Source of the DNA: Micromonospora_J zhanjiangensis | GTDB lineage: Bacteria; Actinomycetota; Actinomycetes; Mycobacteriales; Micromonosporaceae | Direction of reading: 5' to 3' | Assembly (NCBI RefSeq): GCF_042650605.1 | Contig: NZ_JBHSBN010000008.1 | Location: 186,001 to 250,000, forward strand | DNA: 64,000 bases | Shown here: in pieces, positions 1-8,978 of the stretch | Position numbering within the stretch: position 1 is the stretch's first letter | Layout: each line of letters begins with the position of its first letter | Translations under genes and position numbers: made by a program | The notes under the pieces: generated by a model | The model's input: the letters and a program-made list of their open reading frames with translations, nothing else | The model's database searches: none | Told to the model about the DNA's origin: nothing

Positions 1-1
1 C

Positions 2-352
2 GACCACTACGGTGTGATCCGCCGCGAGGACGACCGGCTGATCGGCTGCCTGTGGACCAAACGCACCGACTGGGCCGGCCAGGTGACGGAGGTGTCGTAC
101 GCGATGGCCCCCGAGGCGCGCGGGTTCGGCATCGCCGCCGAGGCGGTCGACGCGCTGGCGATCGCGCTGATCCTGGAACACGGCTTCCAGCGGGTCGAGC
201 TGCGGGTGGCGCCCGGTAACACGCCGTCCCGCCGGGTGGCCGAGAAGGCCGGCTTCAGCTACGAGGGCCTGCTGCGCAACGCCGGGTACGTGCACGGCGG
301 CCGGGTCGACCTGGAGGTCTGGTCCTTCGTCGCGGCCGACCTCGGCCGCTGA
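2..352 (+). CDS. GNAT family N-acetyltransferase, C-terminal part (5' truncated by window edge)
   Basis: The reading frame is open to the window edge, so the start lies outside; the visible part has 116 codons and a TGA stop. It carries the acetyl-CoA binding signature of GNAT enzymes (RGFGIAAEAVDAL, the R/QxxGxG/A loop) followed by the conserved asparagine/alpha-4 region (APGNTPSRRVAEKAGF) and a C-terminal strand with Y-x-H-G-G, as in RimJ/RimL-like ribosomal protein or small-molecule acetyltransferases. Family knowledge gives transfer of an acetyl group from acetyl-CoA to an amine. The substrate cannot be told from the sequence. It converges with the penicillin-binding protein gene on the other strand. 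Confidence 0.85.
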   Translation, partial: DHYGVIRREDDRLIGCLWTKRTDWAGQVTEVSYAMAPEARGFGIAAEAVDALAIALILEHGFQRVELRVAPGNTPSRRVAEKAGFSYEGLLRNAGYVHGGRVDLEVWSFVAADLGR

Positions 353-355
353 ACC

Positions 356-405
356 GCCCCGGTCGGGAGCCCGGCGAGCCGCCCCGGTCGGGAGCCCGCC
401 GAGCC
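356..405. repeat. 25-bp tandem duplication between convergent genes
   Basis: Two adjacent 25-bp copies (356-380 and 381-405) differ at one base and fill the gap between the acetyltransferase stop and the PBP stop. They contain no reading frame. They could act as a weak 3' structure for both transcripts, or be a simple duplication without a role. Confidence 0.8.
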
Positions 406-412
406 ACCCGGG

Positions 413-2581
413 TCAGGAGAGGCCGGCGATGGCCTCCGACGGGGCGGAGAACTGGCGTACCGGTTGCCCCTTCAGGGCCTCCTTGAGGGTGTACGCGACC
501 GCGTCGACGGGCTTGTTCGCCTGCCCGTCGCCGACCGCGTCGGCTGGGTTGTCCGGATCGGAGACGAAGCTGGCGGCCGCCAGTTCCGGGGTGTAGCCGA
601 CGAACCAGGCCGACCGGGTGCTGTCCGTCGTACCGGTCTTGCCGGCCACCGGACGGCCCACGGTGGCGCGCACGCTGTCGGCGGTGGACCAGCCGCCGCA
701 GGAGCCGCGGACCGGCCTGTCCCCGGTCGGGCAGCGGGCCGCGTCGGTCGCCGCCCGGGCCACGTCCGGCCTGACCACCTGGTGGCAGCGGGACTTGGCC
801 ACCGGGATGACGTTGCCGTCGTCGGCCCGGTACGTGGTCGGCGTACCGTCCGGGTTGCTCACCGACAGCACCGGCGTCGGCTCGCAGTACCGGCCGTCGG
901 CGGCCACCGCGGCGTACGCGCCGGCCAGTTCCAGCGGGGTGGCGTCCGAGACGCCCAGGGTGAACGCGCCCCAGTTGCGCACCTGCGGGCTCGCCGACTG
1001 CCGCTTGTCGACGTCGGTACGCCAGCGCAGGCCCATCTCCTCGGCCAGCCGGACCACCTTCTCCACCCCGACCCGCTGCTCCAGCCAGACGAAGAAGGTG
1101 TTCACCGACTTGCCGAAGCCGGACCACATGGTCTGGGTGCCGCTCATCGCCCCGCTGGCGTTGGTCGGGCACCAGCGACCGCCGCAGTCGTTCGGGCCGC
1201 TCGAGCCGTCCGGGAAGTTGCTGACGAACCGGTACTTCGCGTCGAACGAGGTGTTCAGCGGCAGGCCGGACTGCAACGCGGCCAGCATGGTGAACATCTT
1301 GAACGTCGAACCGGCCTGGTAGCCGGGCAGGTCACCGCCGCCGAGCAGCGGCACCACCGTGTTCGGGTAGTTGCCCTTCTCCCGGTCCCGCATCGCGGGG
1401 TTGGAGTTCGGGTAGTTCTCGCTCTGGTCCAGCGAGTAGGTGCGGTTGACCGCCATCGCCTTCACCCGCCCGGTGCCCGGCTCGACGGCGACCAGTCCGT
1501 GCGCGAACGGGCTGCCCGAGGACTCCCGGGAGCCCACCTGTTTCTCGGCGGCGTCCTGGACCTTGGGGTCGATGCTGGTGACGATGTTGTAGCCACCCCG
1601 GCGCAGCTTGTCCAACCGTTCCGACCAGTTCGCGCCGAACGCCGGCTGCTGCGCCCACCACGCCTTCAGGTAGTCGCAGAAGAAGCCCCAGCTGTTGTAC
1701 TGCTTGTCGATCGAGACGCAGTCGTTCGGCGGGGTGGTCAGCTTGAGCCGGATCGGCTGGGTCTTGTACTGGGCGGCCACGTCGGGGGAGAGGTAGCCCA
1801 TGATCTTCATCCGGTCGATGACGTAGTTGCGCCGCTCGGTCGCCTCCTTCTGGTCGGAACTGGCCGGGTCGTACTCGCTGGGCGATTTGACCAGGCCGGC
1901 GAGGGTGGCCGCCTCGATCGGGGTGAGGTCGATCGGCTTCTTGGAGAAGAAGATCTCCGACGCGGAGTAGATCCCGTACGCGCGGTGCCCGAAGTAGGCG
2001 GAGTTGAGGTAGCGCTCCAGGATCTCCGCCTTGCTCATCTCCTTCTCCACCTCGACCGCCGTACGCATCTCGCGCAGCTTGCGGACGCTGGTCTGCTGGG
2101 TGGCCTGCAACGCCTCGATCGGGCTCTGGGCGCCGTCCCGGGAGGCCATCCGGACGTACTGCATGGTGATCGTGGAGGCGCCCTGGGAGACCCCGCCGGC
2201 CTGCTGGTTCACCACGAAGGCCCGGGCGATGCCCTTCGGGTCGACGCCGCGGTGCTGGTAGAAGCGGGAGTCCTCGGCCGCCACGATGGCCTGCTGGATG
2301 TTCGGCGACATCTGGCTGATCGGGACGTACTTGCGGTGTTCCTCGTAGAACATGGTCAACAGGGTCCTGCCGTCCGAGGCGTAGACGTACGTGCTCTGGG
2401 CGGGGGAGACGGTCCGCAGGTCACGTCCGTTCTCGCCGATCGAGTCGGAGACCGCCTTGCCGCCGAGCCCGGCGGCGGCGGTGAGCGGGAACGCGGCGGC
2501 GGCGAGGGCGACCCCGGCGATCAGGCCGGTGCGGAGGATGGGAGCGACACGGTTCGAGGTGGCGGGGTTTCGGCTCATCAC
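413..2581 (-). CDS. Class A penicillin-binding protein (glycosyltransferase plus transpeptidase)
   Basis: About 722 residues. A short cytoplasmic tail is followed by one hydrophobic segment (about residues 15-38) that anchors the enzyme in the membrane. The GT51 glycosyltransferase domain shows EDSRFYQHRGVD (catalytic Glu near residue 103), GASTITMQYVR and RKLREMRTAVEVEKEMSK. The transpeptidase domain carries the three penicilloyl-serine motifs: STFK, SVN and KTGTT. The enzyme polymerises lipid II glycan chains and cross-links the stem peptides outside the membrane. No PASTA domain is present. The start is GTG at 2581 or the adjacent ATG at 2578, with an AAGG ribosome site just upstream. It is transcribed divergently from the corrinoid operon. 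Confidence 0.93.
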   Translation of the reverse strand: MMSRNPATSNRVAPILRTGLIAGVALAAAAFPLTAAAGLGGKAVSDSIGENGRDLRTVSPAQSTYVYASDGRTLLTMFYEEHRKYVPISQMSPNIQQAIVAAEDSRFYQHRGVDPKGIARAFVVNQQAGGVSQGASTITMQYVRMASRDGAQSPIEALQATQQTSVRKLREMRTAVEVEKEMSKAEILERYLNSAYFGHRAYGIYSASEIFFSKKPIDLTPIEAATLAGLVKSPSEYDPASSDQKEATERRNYVIDRMKIMGYLSPDVAAQYKTQPIRLKLTTPPNDCVSIDKQYNSWGFFCDYLKAWWAQQPAFGANWSERLDKLRRGGYNIVTSIDPKVQDAAEKQVGSRESSGSPFAHGLVAVEPGTGRVKAMAVNRTYSLDQSENYPNSNPAMRDREKGNYPNTVVPLLGGGDLPGYQAGSTFKMFTMLAALQSGLPLNTSFDAKYRFVSNFPDGSSGPNDCGGRWCPTNASGAMSGTQTMWSGFGKSVNTFFVWLEQRVGVEKVVRLAEEMGLRWRTDVDKRQSASPQVRNWGAFTLGVSDATPLELAGAYAAVAADGRYCEPTPVLSVSNPDGTPTTYRADDGNVIPVAKSRCHQVVRPDVARAATDAARCPTGDRPVRGSCGGWSTADSVRATVGRPVAGKTGTTDSTRSAWFVGYTPELAAASFVSDPDNPADAVGDGQANKPVDAVAYTLKEALKGQPVRQFSAPSEAIAGLS

Positions 2582-2600
2582 ACCTTGAAGCTAGGGCAAT

Positions 2601-2640
2601 TCACCCGATAGTAAGAGAAAAATTCACGATTATGGGTGAT
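2601..2640 (-). promoter_or_regulatory. AT-rich promoter region of the PBP gene
   Basis: This 40-bp stretch is far richer in A/T than its surroundings. On the minus strand it contains TACTAT (forward positions 2608-2613), a plausible -10 hexamer about 30 bases before the PBP start. No convincing -35 is seen. ATTCAC occurs twice and GGGTGATT once in inverted orientation, so a regulator may bind here. This rests on composition and motif position only. Confidence 0.35.
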
Positions 2641-2744
2641 TCGGCCGCGGTTTGAACCCCGCGACGGAACCCGCCGGTCCTCCCGGGATGGGACCCGCCG
2701 ACCCCCGGGACGGACCGGCCGGTGGGGCCCGGCAGGATGCGGCC

Positions 2745-3785
2745 ATGGATCTCGCGCACCACGGCGACGCCGAGGTCGGGCCGGGACTGGTGGACCTCGC
2801 CGTCAACGTCCGGCGGGACGCCATGCCGGGCTGGCTGCGCGAACCGATCGCCGCCGCGCTGACCGAACTGGCCAGCTACCCCGACCCGGGTCCGGCCCGG
2901 GCCGCGGTGGCCGCCCGGCACGGCCGGCCGGTGGACGAGGTGCTGCTCACCGCCGGTGCGGCCGAGGGCTTCGTGCTGCTGGCCCGGGCGCTGCGCGACG
3001 CCCGCCGGCCGGTGGTGGTGCACCCGCAGTTCACCGAGCCGGAGGCGGCCCTGCGGGCGGCCGGGCACGCGGTACGGCGGGTGCTGCTGCCCGCGGACGA
3101 CGGCTTCCGGCTCGACCCGGGACTGGTCCCGGCCGACGCCGACCTGGTCTTCGTGGGCAATCCGACCAATCCCACCTCGGTGCTGCACCCGGCCGCCACC
3201 GTCGCCGCGTTGGCCCGGCCGGGTCGGGTGCTCGTCGTCGACGAGGCGTTCGCCGACACCACCGTCGCGCCGGACCGGCCCGGCGAGCCCGAGTCGCTGG
3301 CCGACCGGCGGGACCTGCCCGGACTGGTCGTGGTGCGCAGCCTCACCAAGACCTGGGGGCTGGCCGGGCTGCGGATCGGCTACCTGCTCGGACCGGCCGC
3401 CCTGCTGGCCCGGTTGGCCGCCGTACAGCCGCTCTGGGCCGTCTCCACGCCCGCGCTCGCCGCGGCGCGGGCCTGCGCGGGCCCGGTCGCGGTGGCGACC
3501 GAGCGGCGGATCGCCGCGCGGCTCGCGGCCGACCGCGACCACCTGGTCGCGCGCCTGTCGGCGTTGCCCGGGGTACGCGTCGAAGGGGCGCCCGCCAGCG
3601 CGTTCGTGTTGATCCACCTGGCCGGCGCGGCCCGGGTGCGGGCCGCCCTGCGCGAGCGCGGCTTCGCGGTACGCCGGGGCGACACCTTCCCCGGACTGGG
3701 CGCCGACTGGCTGCGGGTGGCGGTACGGGACACTGCCACCACCGACGCGTTCATCGCCGAACTGGCCCGGATCCTGGAGGCGTGA
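2745..3785 (+). CDS. cobC: Threonine-phosphate decarboxylase-like aminotransferase (CobC/CobD type) of corrinoid synthesis
   Basis: A fold-type I PLP enzyme of the histidinol-phosphate aminotransferase family (about 346 residues). Visible motifs are GNPTNPTS, VVDEAFAD (Asp that binds the PLP ring nitrogen) and SLTKTWGLAGLRIGY with the Schiff-base lysine at about residue 202. In cobalamin pathways this family makes aminopropanol phosphate from threonine phosphate. That assignment rests on the adjacent cobT and cobA genes, because histidinol-phosphate aminotransferases look similar. The ATG at 2745 is preferred because AGGA lies 7 bases upstream; an in-frame ATG at 2652 would add a Pro/Gly-rich leader. 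Its TGA shares one base with the ATG of cobT. Confidence 0.8.
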   Translation: MDLAHHGDAEVGPGLVDLAVNVRRDAMPGWLREPIAAALTELASYPDPGPARAAVAARHGRPVDEVLLTAGAAEGFVLLARALRDARRPVVVHPQFTEPEAALRAAGHAVRRVLLPADDGFRLDPGLVPADADLVFVGNPTNPTSVLHPAATVAALARPGRVLVVDEAFADTTVAPDRPGEPESLADRRDLPGLVVVRSLTKTWGLAGLRIGYLLGPAALLARLAAVQPLWAVSTPALAAARACAGPVAVATERRIAARLAADRDHLVARLSALPGVRVEGAPASAFVLIHLAGAARVRAALRERGFAVRRGDTFPGLGADWLRVAVRDTATTDAFIAELARILEA

Positions 3786-5035
3786 TGGTGGTGCAGACAA
3801 CGGTGGCGGCGATCCGCCCGCTCGACGCCGGTGCGATGGCGCAGGCCCGGGACCGGCACGCCCGGCTGACCAAGCCGGCCGGCTCGCTGGGCGCCCTGGA
3901 GGAGCTGTCGGTACGCCTGGCCGGCCTGGCCGGGTGCTGCCCGCCGCCGCTGGTCGGCCCGGCGGCGGTGGCCGTCTTCGCGGGCGACCACGGGGTGCAC
4001 GCGCAGCGGGTGACCCCCTGGCCGCAGGAGGTCACCGGTCAGATGGTCGGCAACTTCCTGGCCGGCGGGGCGGTGGTCAACGCCTTCGCCCGGCAGGTCG
4101 GCGCGTCGGTCACCGTGGTCGACGTGGGCGTGGCCGTCCCGCTGCCCGGCACCGACACACCGGCCGACGCGACCGGCGCGGGCGTGGCGGCGGGCGGCGC
4201 GACCGGCGCGGGCGTGGCGGTTGGTGCGGACCGGGCGGGGGACGTGGACCGGGCGGCGGGCGTGGACCGGGCGGCGGGTGCGGACCGGGCGGCGGGTGCG
4301 GACCGGGCGGCGGGTGCGGACCGGGCGGGGGACGTCGGCATCGCCGGGGTGCCGGTGCTGGTGTCGGCGAACGTGCGGGCCGGCACCCGGGACATGACGG
4401 CGGGACCGGCGCTCACCCGGGACGAGGCCCGGCGGGCGGTCGAGGTCGGCATCGGGGTCGCCGACCGGCTGGTCGACGCGGGCGCCGGCATCCTGCTCAC
4501 CGGGGACATGGGCATCGCCAACACGACCGCCGCGGCGGCGCTGATCGCGGCCGCCACCGGGGCCGACCCGGCGGCGGTGACCGGCCGGGGCACCGGGGTG
4601 GACGACCCCACGTACCAGCGGAAGGTGGCCGTGGTGACCGCCGCGTTGGCCCGGCACCGGCCCGACCCGGGCGATCCGCTGGGCCTGCTGGCCGCCGTCG
4701 GCGGCCTGGAACACGCGGCGCTGACCGGCTTCGTCCTGGCCGCCGCCGCCCGCCGGACGCCGGTGATCCTGGACGGGGTGAGCGCGGTGGCGGCCGCCCT
4801 GGTCGCGGCGGCGTTCGCCCCGGACGCGACCGGAGCGATGATCGCCGGGCACTGCTCGGCCGAACCGGGCGCCCGGATCGGGTTGCGCCGGCTGGGCCTG
4901 GAGCCGCTGATCGACCTGGGGCTGCGGCTGGGCGAGGGCACCGGCGCGCTGCTCGCCCTGCCGGTGGTGGCCGGCGCGGTGCGGGTGCTGCACGACGTGG
5001 CCACCTTCGACTCGGCGGGAGTGTCGGAGAAGTGA
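3785..5035 (+). CDS. cobT: Nicotinate-nucleotide:dimethylbenzimidazole phosphoribosyltransferase (CobT)
   Basis: Makes alpha-ribazole phosphate, the lower-ligand nucleotide of cobalamin, from nicotinate mononucleotide and dimethylbenzimidazole. Visible CobT features are KPAGSLGALEEL near the N terminus, FAGDHGVHAQRVTPWPQEVT, GDMGIANTTAAAAL, and GLRLGEGTGALL with the presumed catalytic glutamate. The protein is about 416 residues against roughly 350 for the family. The extra length is a low-complexity insert (about residues 128-184) built from tandem DRAAGA-type repeats, described separately. The start overlaps the previous stop (TGATG) and the stop overlaps the next start, so the three genes are translationally coupled. 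Confidence 0.9.
   Translation: MVVQTTVAAIRPLDAGAMAQARDRHARLTKPAGSLGALEELSVRLAGLAGCCPPPLVGPAAVAVFAGDHGVHAQRVTPWPQEVTGQMVGNFLAGGAVVNAFARQVGASVTVVDVGVAVPLPGTDTPADATGAGVAAGGATGAGVAVGADRAGDVDRAAGVDRAAGADRAAGADRAAGADRAGDVGIAGVPVLVSANVRAGTRDMTAGPALTRDEARRAVEVGIGVADRLVDAGAGILLTGDMGIANTTAAAALIAAATGADPAAVTGRGTGVDDPTYQRKVAVVTAALARHRPDPGDPLGLLAAVGGLEHAALTGFVLAAAARRTPVILDGVSAVAAALVAAAFAPDATGAMIAGHCSAEPGARIGLRRLGLEPLIDLGLRLGEGTGALLALPVVAGAVRVLHDVATFDSAGVSEK
4229..4336 (+). repeat. 18-bp coding minisatellite inside cobT
   Basis: Six in-frame units of 18 bp encode DRAGDV, DRAAGV, three copies of DRAAGA, and DRAGDV. Just upstream, a 20-bp string recurs at 4171 and 4201 with a 30-bp period. The block adds a flexible Ala/Gly/Asp loop to CobT between the N-terminal region and the VSANVRAGTRD motif. 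Confidence 0.9.
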
Positions 5036-6291
5036 GCGCGCAGCCGGATCCGGAGCTGTACCCGCTGGCCCTGCGGTTGGCCGGCCGGCGGGTGCTGGTG
5101 GTCGGCGGCGGTGCGGTGGCGACCCGCCGGGTGCCGGCGTTGCTGGCCGCCGGGGCCACGGTCGAGGTGGTGTCGCCGGACCTCACCCCGGCCCTGCGCG
5201 CCCACGCCGACGCGGGCCGGTTGCGCTGGACCGCCCGCGGGTTCCGGGCCGAGGACCTGGACGGCGCGTGGCTGGCCCAGGTCGCGGTCGACGACCGGAT
5301 GGCGGCGGCCGCGGTGAGCGCCGCCGCCCGGGAACGCCGGATCTTCTGCGTCCGGGCCGACGACCGCGCCGCCGCGACCGCCTGGACCCCCGCGGTGACC
5401 CGGCACGGCCCGGTCACCGTGGCGGTCCTCGGCGGCGGCTCACCCCGCCGGGCGGTCGCCGTCCGGGACGCCGTCCGCGCCCTGCTGGACGCGAAGGGCG
5501 CCCTGCTGTCGGATCCCGCGCCGGACGGGCCCGTACCGGCGCGTGGCGCCGGGCGGGTGGCGCTGGTGGGGGCGGGACCGGGTGACCCGGAACTGATAAC
5601 CGTCAAGGGGCGGCGGTTGCTCGCCGAGGCGGACGTGGTGGTGGCCGACCGGCTGGTCCCCGGGTTGCTTCTGGACGAGCTGCGTCCCGAGGTGGAACTG
5701 GTCGACGCCTCGAAGATCCCGTACGGGCCGGCCCGGGCCCAGGAGGAGATCAACCGGATCCTGGTGGACCGGGCGCGGGCCGGTGCGGCCGTGGTCCGGC
5801 TCAAGGGCGGCGACCCGTACGTCTTCGGCCGGGGCGGGGAGGAGTTGCTGGCCTGCGCGGCGGCCGGCGTACCGGTGACCGTGGTGCCCGGGGTGACCAG
5901 CGCGGTGGCCGGCCCGGCGATGGCCGGCATCCCGGTGACCCACCGCGGGGTGGCGCACGAGTTCACCGTGCTGTCCGGGCACCTGGCCCCGGACGACCCG
6001 GGCTCGCTGGTCGACTGGGCGGCGCTGGCCCGGCTGCGCGGCACCCTGGTGGTGCTGATGGGGCTGCGCAACCTGCCCGCCATCGCGGCCGTGCTGCAGG
6101 CCCACGGCCGGCCGGCGGACACCCCGGCGGCCGTGGTGCAGGAGGCGAGCACCGGCAGCCAACGGCTGCTGCGGTCCACCCTCGGCGCGGTCGCCGTGGA
6201 CACCCTCGCGGCCGGCCTCCGCCCACCGGCCGTCGTGGTCATCGGCGACGTGGTCGACGCGCTGGCCGAGCCGGCCGGGACGCCGGGCTGA
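5032..6291 (+). CDS. cobA: Fused precorrin-2 dehydrogenase and uroporphyrinogen-III C-methyltransferase (CobA-CysG type)
   Basis: About 419 residues with two domains. Residues 1-155 form a Rossmann domain (GRRVLVVGGGAVATRR, the NAD site) like the precorrin-2 dehydrogenase part of CysG. Residues 175-415 form the SAM-dependent methyltransferase (LVGAGPGDPELITVKG, RLKGGDPYVFGRGGEE, PGVTSAVAGPA) that methylates uroporphyrinogen III at C2 and C7. Together they produce precorrin-2 and sirohydrochlorin for cobalamin or siroheme. The GTG start at 5032 overlaps the cobT stop by four bases (GTGA), with GGGAG ten bases upstream. A strong hairpin follows the stop, closing the operon. Confidence 0.9.
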   Translation: MSAQPDPELYPLALRLAGRRVLVVGGGAVATRRVPALLAAGATVEVVSPDLTPALRAHADAGRLRWTARGFRAEDLDGAWLAQVAVDDRMAAAAVSAAARERRIFCVRADDRAAATAWTPAVTRHGPVTVAVLGGGSPRRAVAVRDAVRALLDAKGALLSDPAPDGPVPARGAGRVALVGAGPGDPELITVKGRRLLAEADVVVADRLVPGLLLDELRPEVELVDASKIPYGPARAQEEINRILVDRARAGAAVVRLKGGDPYVFGRGGEELLACAAAGVPVTVVPGVTSAVAGPAMAGIPVTHRGVAHEFTVLSGHLAPDDPGSLVDWAALARLRGTLVVLMGLRNLPAIAAVLQAHGRPADTPAAVVQEASTGSQRLLRSTLGAVAVDTLAAGLRPPAVVVIGDVVDALAEPAGTPG

Positions 6292-6303
6292 CCCGGGAAC
6301 GGC

Positions 6304-6350
6304 GCGGGCCCGCCGAGCCGATCGGATGGTGATCGGCACGACGGGCCCGC
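6304..6350. terminator. Bidirectional intrinsic terminator
   Basis: Two 20-base arms (6304-6323 and 6331-6350) pair with only two mismatches around a 7-base loop. The hairpin lies between the converging cobA and trehalose genes and ends just before the trehalose gene's stop codon, so it can serve both. No long T run follows, as is usual in this type of genome. Confidence 0.8.
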
Positions 6351-6365
6351 GGGTGGTCCGTCCGG

Positions 6366-8978
6366 TCAGGCCGCGGCCGTGACCCGGCTGTCCAGCAGCA
6401 GGGCGCAGCGGATCAGGCCGAGGTGGCTGTAGGCCTGCGGATGGTTGCCCAGACCCCGTTCGGCGAGCGGGTCGTACTGCTCGGGCAGCAGGCCGGTGGG
6501 GCCGGCGGTGTCCACCATCTGCCGGAACAGTTCCTCGGCGTCCGACCGCCGGCCGGTGCGCAGGTACGCCTCGACCAGCCAGGCGGTGCAGACGTGGAAG
6601 CCGCCCTCCCGGCCGGGCAGGCCGTCGTCCCAGTGGTACCGGTAGACGACCGGGCCGCTGCGCAGGTCCGCCTCGATCTTGAGCACGGTGGCCAGGAAGC
6701 GTGGGTCGTCGTCGGGCAGCAGCCCGGACAGGCCGATCCAGAGCGAGGAGGCGTCCATCTCCTCGTCGCCGTACGCCACCGAGTAGGCGCCGGCCGCCTC
6801 GTGCCAGCCGTACTCCAGCACGTTGTGCCCGATCCGGTCGCGCAGCGCCGCCCACTCCGGCCGGTCCCCGCCGCCGTGCCGGCGCACCATGTGCAACGCC
6901 CGGTCGACGGTCATCCAGCACATCACCTTGGAGTAGACGTGGTGCCGGGGGGCCAGCCGGGCCTCCCAGAGGCCGTGGTCGGGTTCGTGCCACCGGCGGT
7001 CGACCGCCTCGACCATCGACTCCAGGACCCGCCACTCCTCGTCCCGGACCGCGCCGCGCCGGTCGGCCACGGCGGCCAGCAGGTCGGCGATCGGGCCGAA
7101 CACGTCGAGCTGGAGCTGGTGGTTGGCCAGGTTGCCGACCCGGACCGGTCGGGAACCGGCCCAGCCGGGCAGGGTGTCGATGACCGCCTCGGCGCCCAGT
7201 TCGTAGCCGTCGACTGTGTACAGCGGGTGCAGCCGCTCCGGATGGCCGCCGGTGCGTTCGACGCAGCCGTCGACCCAGCGCAGGAACGCCTCCGCCTCGC
7301 CGAGCGAACCGAGGTCGACCAGCGCCCGCGCGGTCATCGCCGCGTCCCGCAGCCAGCAGTAGCGGTAGTCCCAGTTGCGGACCCCGCCCACCTCCTCGGG
7401 CAGCGAGGTGGTGGCCGCCGCGAGGATCGCCCCGGTGGCCTCGTAGCAGAGCCCGCGCAGGGTCAGCGCGCTGCGGGCGACCAGGTCCCGGGCGGTGTCG
7501 GGCAGGTCCAGGCCGGCCACCCAGTCCCGCCACGGCTGTTCGGCCAGCGCCTGCCGCTCGGGCAACGGCTGGCGGTGGTGCTCCAGGCTGTGCGACCCGA
7601 ACCGGAGTTCGAGGGTGACCGACCCGCCGGCCGCGGAGAGGTCCACCTGGGCCCGGGCCGTCTCGTAGCCACCGTCCTCGTGGATCTCCCACTCGACGCC
7701 GGGAGCGTAGAGACTGACCGGTTCGTTCGACCCGAGCACCAGGACGCCGTCGCCGAGCGGCTGCAACTGCACCGGCACCTGGCCGAACTCCGGTCGCGGG
7801 ACGAACTCGAGCCGGACCTGGCCGGAGCCGGTGAGGACCCGGATCAGGGTGGAGTCGCCGGCGACCACCGCGCTGCCGCTGGGCACGCCGTCCTGGGACG
7901 GCCGGTCCAGCCAGTCGGTGACGGTGAGCCCGGACCAGCGGGTCTCCACGGTCATGGTGTTGGGCCGGTACCGCTGGCCCAGCGGTATGCCACCGCGGGC
8001 CGGTGCCACCGAGAAGTGGCCGGCCGGACTGCCGCCGACCAGGTCGGCGAAGATCGCCGACGAGTCCGGCTTGGGGTGGCACAGCCAGGTGATCTTGGCT
8101 TCCGGGGTGACCAGCGCGACGGTGCGGCCGTTGGCGAGCATGGAGTGCCGCTCGATCGGCACCGCCCGCTCACCGAACAGCCAGGCCCGCCGGAAGTCCA
8201 ACAGCAGCCCGAGCACCCGGGCCGCGTCGAGCGGCTCGTCGACCCGGTAGTCCGCCTGGGTGTCACCCGGGCCGATCTTGATGCCCACGTCCGGGCCGTG
8301 CAGCTTGGCGAACGCGTTCTCGTCGGTGACGTCGTCGCCGATGAACAGCGCGGCGCTGGCCGACATCTGGGTACGTAACTGGTCGAGCGCGATGCCCTTG
8401 TCGGTGGGGATCACCGACAGCTCGATGACCTCCTTGCCCTCGGTCACCGTCACCTCGGGCCAGACCGCCGGACCGTTCCGGACCGCGTCCAGCACCTCGG
8501 CCGCGACCTGCGGGTCGGCGCCGCGCAGATGCACCGCGACACTGGCCGGCTTGCGCTCCAGCCGGATACCGGCCCGGTTGTGGGCGATCTGCCGGAGGTC
8601 GTCACCCAGCCGGGTGCGGACCTCGACCAGCTCCGGCGTGAGCCGCTCGACGAACCCGACGTCGAACTCCGACCCGTGGCTGCCGACCAGGTGCACCTCG
8701 CTGGGCAGCCGGGACAGCGTGGCCAGGTCCCGCAGCGCGCGTCCGGAGACCACGGCGACGGTGGTCTGTGGCAGGGCGGCCAGCGCCCGTATGGCCGCCA
8801 CCGATTCGTGCAGCGGCACGGCCTTGGTCGGGTCCTCCACGATGGGGGCGAGGGTGCCGTCGTAGTCGCAGGCGACCAGCAACAGCGGCATTCGGGCTAT
8901 CCGGGCGATCGCCGCCCGGAGCGCTGGATCGATCGCATCCGCCGCACGGCGGGTCCCGTCGAGGACGGGGGTGTTCAT
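6366..8978 (-). CDS. Trehalose-6-phosphate phosphatase fused to a GH15 glucoamylase/trehalase-like domain
   Basis: 870 residues. The first 265 or so are a HAD-type trehalose-phosphatase (DYDGTLAP with the nucleophile Asp, VVSGR, and GDDVTDENAF binding Mg). From about residue 275 to the end runs a GH15 module (WLCHPKPDSSAIFADL, then VRNWDYRYCWLRDA and YRYHWDDGL), the family of glucoamylases and actinobacterial trehalases. The phosphatase makes trehalose from OtsA's product; the GH15 part would be expected to cleave an alpha-glucoside, possibly trehalose itself. There is no signal peptide, so it is cytoplasmic. The ATG overlaps the otsA stop by four bases. Confidence 0.88.
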   Translation of the reverse strand: MNTPVLDGTRRAADAIDPALRAAIARIARMPLLLVACDYDGTLAPIVEDPTKAVPLHESVAAIRALAALPQTTVAVVSGRALRDLATLSRLPSEVHLVGSHGSEFDVGFVERLTPELVEVRTRLGDDLRQIAHNRAGIRLERKPASVAVHLRGADPQVAAEVLDAVRNGPAVWPEVTVTEGKEVIELSVIPTDKGIALDQLRTQMSASAALFIGDDVTDENAFAKLHGPDVGIKIGPGDTQADYRVDEPLDAARVLGLLLDFRRAWLFGERAVPIERHSMLANGRTVALVTPEAKITWLCHPKPDSSAIFADLVGGSPAGHFSVAPARGGIPLGQRYRPNTMTVETRWSGLTVTDWLDRPSQDGVPSGSAVVAGDSTLIRVLTGSGQVRLEFVPRPEFGQVPVQLQPLGDGVLVLGSNEPVSLYAPGVEWEIHEDGGYETARAQVDLSAAGGSVTLELRFGSHSLEHHRQPLPERQALAEQPWRDWVAGLDLPDTARDLVARSALTLRGLCYEATGAILAAATTSLPEEVGGVRNWDYRYCWLRDAAMTARALVDLGSLGEAEAFLRWVDGCVERTGGHPERLHPLYTVDGYELGAEAVIDTLPGWAGSRPVRVGNLANHQLQLDVFGPIADLLAAVADRRGAVRDEEWRVLESMVEAVDRRWHEPDHGLWEARLAPRHHVYSKVMCWMTVDRALHMVRRHGGGDRPEWAALRDRIGHNVLEYGWHEAAGAYSVAYGDEEMDASSLWIGLSGLLPDDDPRFLATVLKIEADLRSGPVVYRYHWDDGLPGREGGFHVCTAWLVEAYLRTGRRSDAEELFRQMVDTAGPTGLLPEQYDPLAERGLGNHPQAYSHLGLIRCALLLDSRVTAAA

